Shown here piece by piece: positions 61,142 to 64,000 of a DNA stretch of 64,000 nucleotides. The notes under the pieces were generated by a model. That model made no database searches. It saw nothing but the letters and a program-made list of their open reading frames with translations, and was not told where the DNA came from. Positions within the stretch are counted from its first letter, which is position 1, and every line of letters starts with the position of its first letter. A program made the translations under genes and the position numbers. Source of the stretch: PALSA-1006 sp041660815 (GTDB taxonomy: Bacteria; Pseudomonadota; Gammaproteobacteria; Burkholderiales; Gallionellaceae); NCBI GenBank assembly GCA_041660815.1, contig JBAZVN010000006.1, positions 1 through 64,000 on the forward strand, read 5' to 3'.

Positions 61142-61639
61142 ATGGATTTCAGGCGAATCATAAAACATCTTTCCGTGGGGCACGCTGCCGTGCAGCGTTG
61201 TTTTTCGCGTGCTGCGTTGCGTAATATTGAGAACACTATTGCCGGAGTTGAGCAAACCTATGCCGGACAAATTCGTTTTGCAGTTGAGCATGCCTTGGAT
61301 TTGCGCGCTTTGGTGGACGGACAGAGCGCCCGGCAGCGTGCAATTGAAGTATTTTCGCAATTGCACGTTTGGGATACTGAGCATAACAACGGGGTGCTAA
61401 TTTATTTGCTTTTGGCTGATCGCGATGTGGAAATTATTGCGGATAGGGGGGTACTTGCCGAGCTCGGGCAGACAGTATTGGAATCTGTGTGTATGGAAAT
61501 GGAAGCGCTATTTCGCCAGGGAAAGTTTGAAGAAGGGGTGATTGCTGGTATTCGTACCCTGGGTGTAATTCTAGCCCGGCATTATCCTAATAATTACATT
61601 AAATACAATGAGTTATCTAATGACGCGGTAATTCTATAA
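61142..61639 (+). CDS. TPM-domain protein, short form
   Basis: A 165-residue TPM-domain protein without a visible signal peptide. It shares IRFAVEHALDLRALVDGQSA, then FSQLHVWDTEHNNGVLIYLL and LADRDVEIIADRGVLAELG, with a C-terminal EGVIAGIRTLGVILARHYP. It starts in direct contact with the previous TPM gene. It is probably a soluble cytoplasmic partner of the membrane TPM. Confidence 0.85.
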   Translation: MDFRRIIKHLSVGHAAVQRCFSRAALRNIENTIAGVEQTYAGQIRFAVEHALDLRALVDGQSARQRAIEVFSQLHVWDTEHNNGVLIYLLLADRDVEIIADRGVLAELGQTVLESVCMEMEALFRQGKFEEGVIAGIRTLGVILARHYPNNYIKYNELSNDAVIL

Positions 61640-61646
61640 GGTTCCT

Positions 61647-63158
61647 ATGGCTATTGAATCAGAGCTTAAATTGCGCATTGCAGCAGCTGATATGGGGAAG
61701 CTAAAGCGCCATCCATTTTTGCGTTCGATCTCATCCGGGCGCGCGCAGACACGCAAGTTGTACAGCGTGTATTTTGATACCCCCGATTTGTATTTGCATC
61801 GACAGCGTATGGCATTAAGGTTGCGGCGCGTGGGCAAGCAATGGGTGCAAACCATGAAGGGCGGCGGAGGCGTGCAAGCGGGATTGCATCAGCGCAATGA
61901 GTGGGAGGCCCCGGTTGCCACAGAACACCTGGATTGGCCTGCATTGAAAGCCCAGGGGGGGCCTGATTTGGCGCAGGTTATACGCAAGAATTTGCAGCCG
62001 CTGTTTGTCACGGATTTTTCACGCAGTATTTATAACGTAAAGTTTGAGGGGGCAAGTATCGAGTTAAGTTTGGATTCGGGTGAAATTCGCGCAGGCGATG
62101 CCATTCACCCTATTTCTGAGTTGGAGCTTGAGCTTAAAGAGGGCGCGCCACTGCAGTTGTACCGGCTTGGCTTGGCGCTTATGGACGTTGTTCCACTGCA
62201 AATTGAAATTACCAGTAAGGCGGAATACGGTTACCAACTGCATCTCCCGATAAAGAAAACAGTTGTCAAATCACAGCATGCTAACTTGCAGGAAAATAGT
62301 GCGGTTAAGGAGGCGCTGCAGAGTTTGATTTGGTCGTGTTTGTCGCACTTGCAGGCCAATGTTTCCGGCGCGTTAAATCAAACCCATGACGAATATTTGC
62401 ATCAGTTGCGCGTGGCGTTGCGTCAACTTCGGGTGGTGTTGGAAATGGCATCAGAATATCGCGCCGATCCTGAACTTGAGTTATTGAAAAGCAGTGCGGG
62501 TGAATTGGGCAAGGTACTGGGACATTCGCGCGAGTGGGATGTGTTTGTGAGTCAGGTGTTACCGTCGTTACCCAGGCATTGGGCACCCCGTTCAGAGGTA
62601 AAGGCGATTGTCAGGCAAAGTGAAGAGCGCCGAAATGTTAGCCACCTGGTGGCCAATACCACGCTTCAGGCGGGGAAGTTTCAACGGCTGATCCTGCGTT
62701 TGGGAGCATGGATGTATTCAGGCTATTGGGATGAGGGGGAATGCACCGAAACGCTGGGTATTTTTGCGGATAATATGCTGGCAAAGACCGGGCGCAAAGT
62801 GCGTCAACGCGGAAAAATAATTGCTGAAAACATCAGTCCGGCGCGCATTCATAAATTTCGGATTGCGGTAAAAAATTACCGTTATTGTCTGGAAATGTTC
62901 GCCTTACTTTATAGCGAAAGACGTGTCCGGCATCACACGAAATTTTTGATAGAATTGCAGGACTCGCTGGGTTATTTCAATGATAATACGGTTGCACTGA
63001 GACTGTTGAAAGAGTCGGGGTTGGATGTTGAAAGTGCCAGTATCGTCGCGCTACGAAATATTTTGAGCGACAGGAAAGTAAAGAGTATGAAGGCAATTTG
63101 TAAGGCATGGGGGAGCAGGAAAAATAGTCTGTTTGTTCACAAATTAAAGGGGAGATAA
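61647..63158 (+). CDS. CYTH-CHAD domain protein
   Basis: A 503-residue protein with an N-terminal CYTH domain (about 1-200, opening MAIESELKLRI with the ExExK signature and RKLYSVYFDTPDLYLHRQRM) and a C-terminal CHAD domain (about 220-500: HDEYLHQLRVALRQLRVVLE, RIHKFRIAVKNYRYCLEMFA). CYTH enzymes act on triphosphates; CHAD is a histidine-rich helical domain that binds polyphosphate. It starts 7 bp after the TPM gene. ppk1 at 5457-7550 would make the polymer it may bind. Confidence 0.92.
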   Translation: MAIESELKLRIAAADMGKLKRHPFLRSISSGRAQTRKLYSVYFDTPDLYLHRQRMALRLRRVGKQWVQTMKGGGGVQAGLHQRNEWEAPVATEHLDWPALKAQGGPDLAQVIRKNLQPLFVTDFSRSIYNVKFEGASIELSLDSGEIRAGDAIHPISELELELKEGAPLQLYRLGLALMDVVPLQIEITSKAEYGYQLHLPIKKTVVKSQHANLQENSAVKEALQSLIWSCLSHLQANVSGALNQTHDEYLHQLRVALRQLRVVLEMASEYRADPELELLKSSAGELGKVLGHSREWDVFVSQVLPSLPRHWAPRSEVKAIVRQSEERRNVSHLVANTTLQAGKFQRLILRLGAWMYSGYWDEGECTETLGIFADNMLAKTGRKVRQRGKIIAENISPARIHKFRIAVKNYRYCLEMFALLYSERRVRHHTKFLIELQDSLGYFNDNTVALRLLKESGLDVESASIVALRNILSDRKVKSMKAICKAWGSRKNSLFVHKLKGR

Positions 63159-63161
63159 AAG

Positions 63162-64000
63162 ATGAAACTGAATGCAAGTGTATTGGGTGTGATGCTAGCT
63201 TTGTCATCGCCGGTAATGGCGGCAGAGGAGGGGGAGGCGGCTGTTAATGCGCAATCAAATATGGAAGTAGTTTCCAGTGCGCCAGAAAGTGTATCTCCGG
63301 CTAAAGTTAGTTTGAAGGAAACTAAAGCTGCCCTGCTATCCAAGAAAATTGAAATGCTGCGCAAGAGTGTTAAAGAGTCAACTCCGGCAAAGAGTGGATT
63401 CTCTTTCTTTTCCTCGGCAAGCAAGCCGATAGATGCGGAATTATTGGCTGAAGCGCAGCAGTTGTTTGGTCAGTATTCGACGCTGCCTGAAACGGACGAA
63501 GTGTTGCATCTGCAGGCTTTACTTCATATGCGCATGAATAATTATCCTGCTGCCGCTCTGGATTGGATGCTGTTAAAAGTGATGTATCCCAACTCAACAT
63601 TTGTGGCGGTGGCCAACAAGCAGTTGAAAGCACTCAGTGACGATGAGCTAAAAAAACAGGCTACTGTAATCGATAAATTAAATAAGAAAATTACCACGCT
63701 GAGTGGTGAAACTGACCAGCGCGCCGGAACGTTTCTCGAATTTTTAGGCACATTTAGAGAGGAAAGTTTTGCACCGGCAATTGCTTCCGGGTGCTCTAAC
63801 TTCTTGCTGCGCAATGAAAATTATTCAAGCGAAGATGTGATTGAAAGCGCCATCGCACATCAATTCGTCATGATTGATAGTGATGTTGCACTATATCGCT
63901 TCAATAAATTATTGGCCTTATATCCGGACAGTTATTTGCGTGCCAATAGTTATTATTCGATTGCCTCAATTCAGCGCGATAAGCAAAAAAATTATGACGC
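63162..64000 (+). CDS. Secreted repeat-type protein of unknown function (truncated by window end)
   Basis: The frame opens with ATG 63162 after aaaggggagataaaag, three bases after the CYTH-CHAD stop, and remains open to the end (279 codons). The signal peptide is LNASVLGVMLALSSPVMAAE. The next 100 residues include a Lys-rich segment (KETKAALLSKKIEMLRKSVK) and then TPR-like helices (EVLHLQALLHMRMNNYPAAA; LYRFNKLLALYPDSYLRANS). It may be a periplasmic scaffold. No further assignment is possible without the C terminus. Confidence 0.75.
   Translation, partial: MKLNASVLGVMLALSSPVMAAEEGEAAVNAQSNMEVVSSAPESVSPAKVSLKETKAALLSKKIEMLRKSVKESTPAKSGFSFFSSASKPIDAELLAEAQQLFGQYSTLPETDEVLHLQALLHMRMNNYPAAALDWMLLKVMYPNSTFVAVANKQLKALSDDELKKQATVIDKLNKKITTLSGETDQRAGTFLEFLGTFREESFAPAIASGCSNFLLRNENYSSEDVIESAIAHQFVMIDSDVALYRFNKLLALYPDSYLRANSYYSIASIQRDKQKNYD

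Noticed and set aside
1..64000. tRNA, rRNA or CRISPR arrays
   Set aside because: No cloverleaf-like TPsiC motifs in gaps, no rRNA-like stretch and no regularly spaced repeats were found on reading both strands.

Overview
The window is about 64 kb of gene-dense bacterial chromosome of roughly balanced base composition. The gene content fits a betaproteobacterium: birA-coaX-SPOR, a full System I cytochrome c maturation operon, the smpB/ratA/rnfH neighbourhood, PHP-Sua5-M50-trpS-scpAB, and a HoxFUYH NAD-reducing hydrogenase with phosphoketolase. My best guess is Nitrosomonadales, possibly a chemolithotroph of the Gallionellaceae/Nitrotoga type. This is inference from gene content, because the window has no rRNA or other marker. 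I saw no tRNA, rRNA, CRISPR array or prophage.

Layout. 1-645: the end of an IS256-like element sits in a decayed toxin-antitoxin pair. 646-11402: housekeeping and central metabolism (VOC and AHSA1 proteins, an asparagine-synthase-type amidotransferase divergent from argA, yggX, ppk1, maeB, a patatin). 11473-16932: birA-coaX-SPOR, a candidate small RNA with its own terminator, ppiD, and fabI on the opposite strand. 17067-24006: ccmABCDEFGHI in one tightly overlapping operon. 24166-31679: an Aer-like chemoreceptor with a periplasmic CxxCH heme motif, followed by a TonB receptor, a solute-binding protein and a hybrid histidine kinase. 31868-39463: smpB, ratA, rnfH, PHP, Sua5, M50, trpS, cysC, scpA, scpB and a TrmH-type methyltransferase bracketed by two inverted MITE-like repeats. 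39667-43820: a giant multi-SLBB export protein with a Wzz-like partner. 44010-47797: LysR, pirin, cytochrome b561 and two YceI proteins. 47906-54266 (minus strand): a small unknown protein, acetate kinase, phosphoketolase and a SulP transporter. 54459-64000 (plus strand): hoxFUYH, hoxW, lemA, two TPM proteins, CYTH-CHAD and a truncated secreted repeat protein.

How the parts work together. The ccm genes supply c-type cytochromes and probably also mature the heme-binding chemoreceptor beside them. Hox would produce NADH from H2 or dispose of excess reductant. Phosphoketolase plus acetate kinase would turn sugar phosphates into acetyl phosphate, acetate and ATP. The SulP transporter, divergent from hoxF, may import bicarbonate or sulfate. 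The hoxF-to-end run is almost gapless, which suggests co-expression of LemA/TPM and polyphosphate-related CHAD proteins with hydrogenase maturation.

Several dispersed palindromic elements lie between genes: a roughly 140-bp MITE family with three copies, a REP-like 76-bp palindrome with a partial second copy, and a 42-nt hairpin repeat whose two copies differ by compensatory changes. The features I consider most likely to repay follow-up are the TonB receptor/binding protein/hybrid kinase trio, the heme-bearing Aer-like receptor, the LemA-TPM-CHAD genes tied to the hydrogenase, the candidate small RNA, and the MITEs bracketing the methyltransferase.
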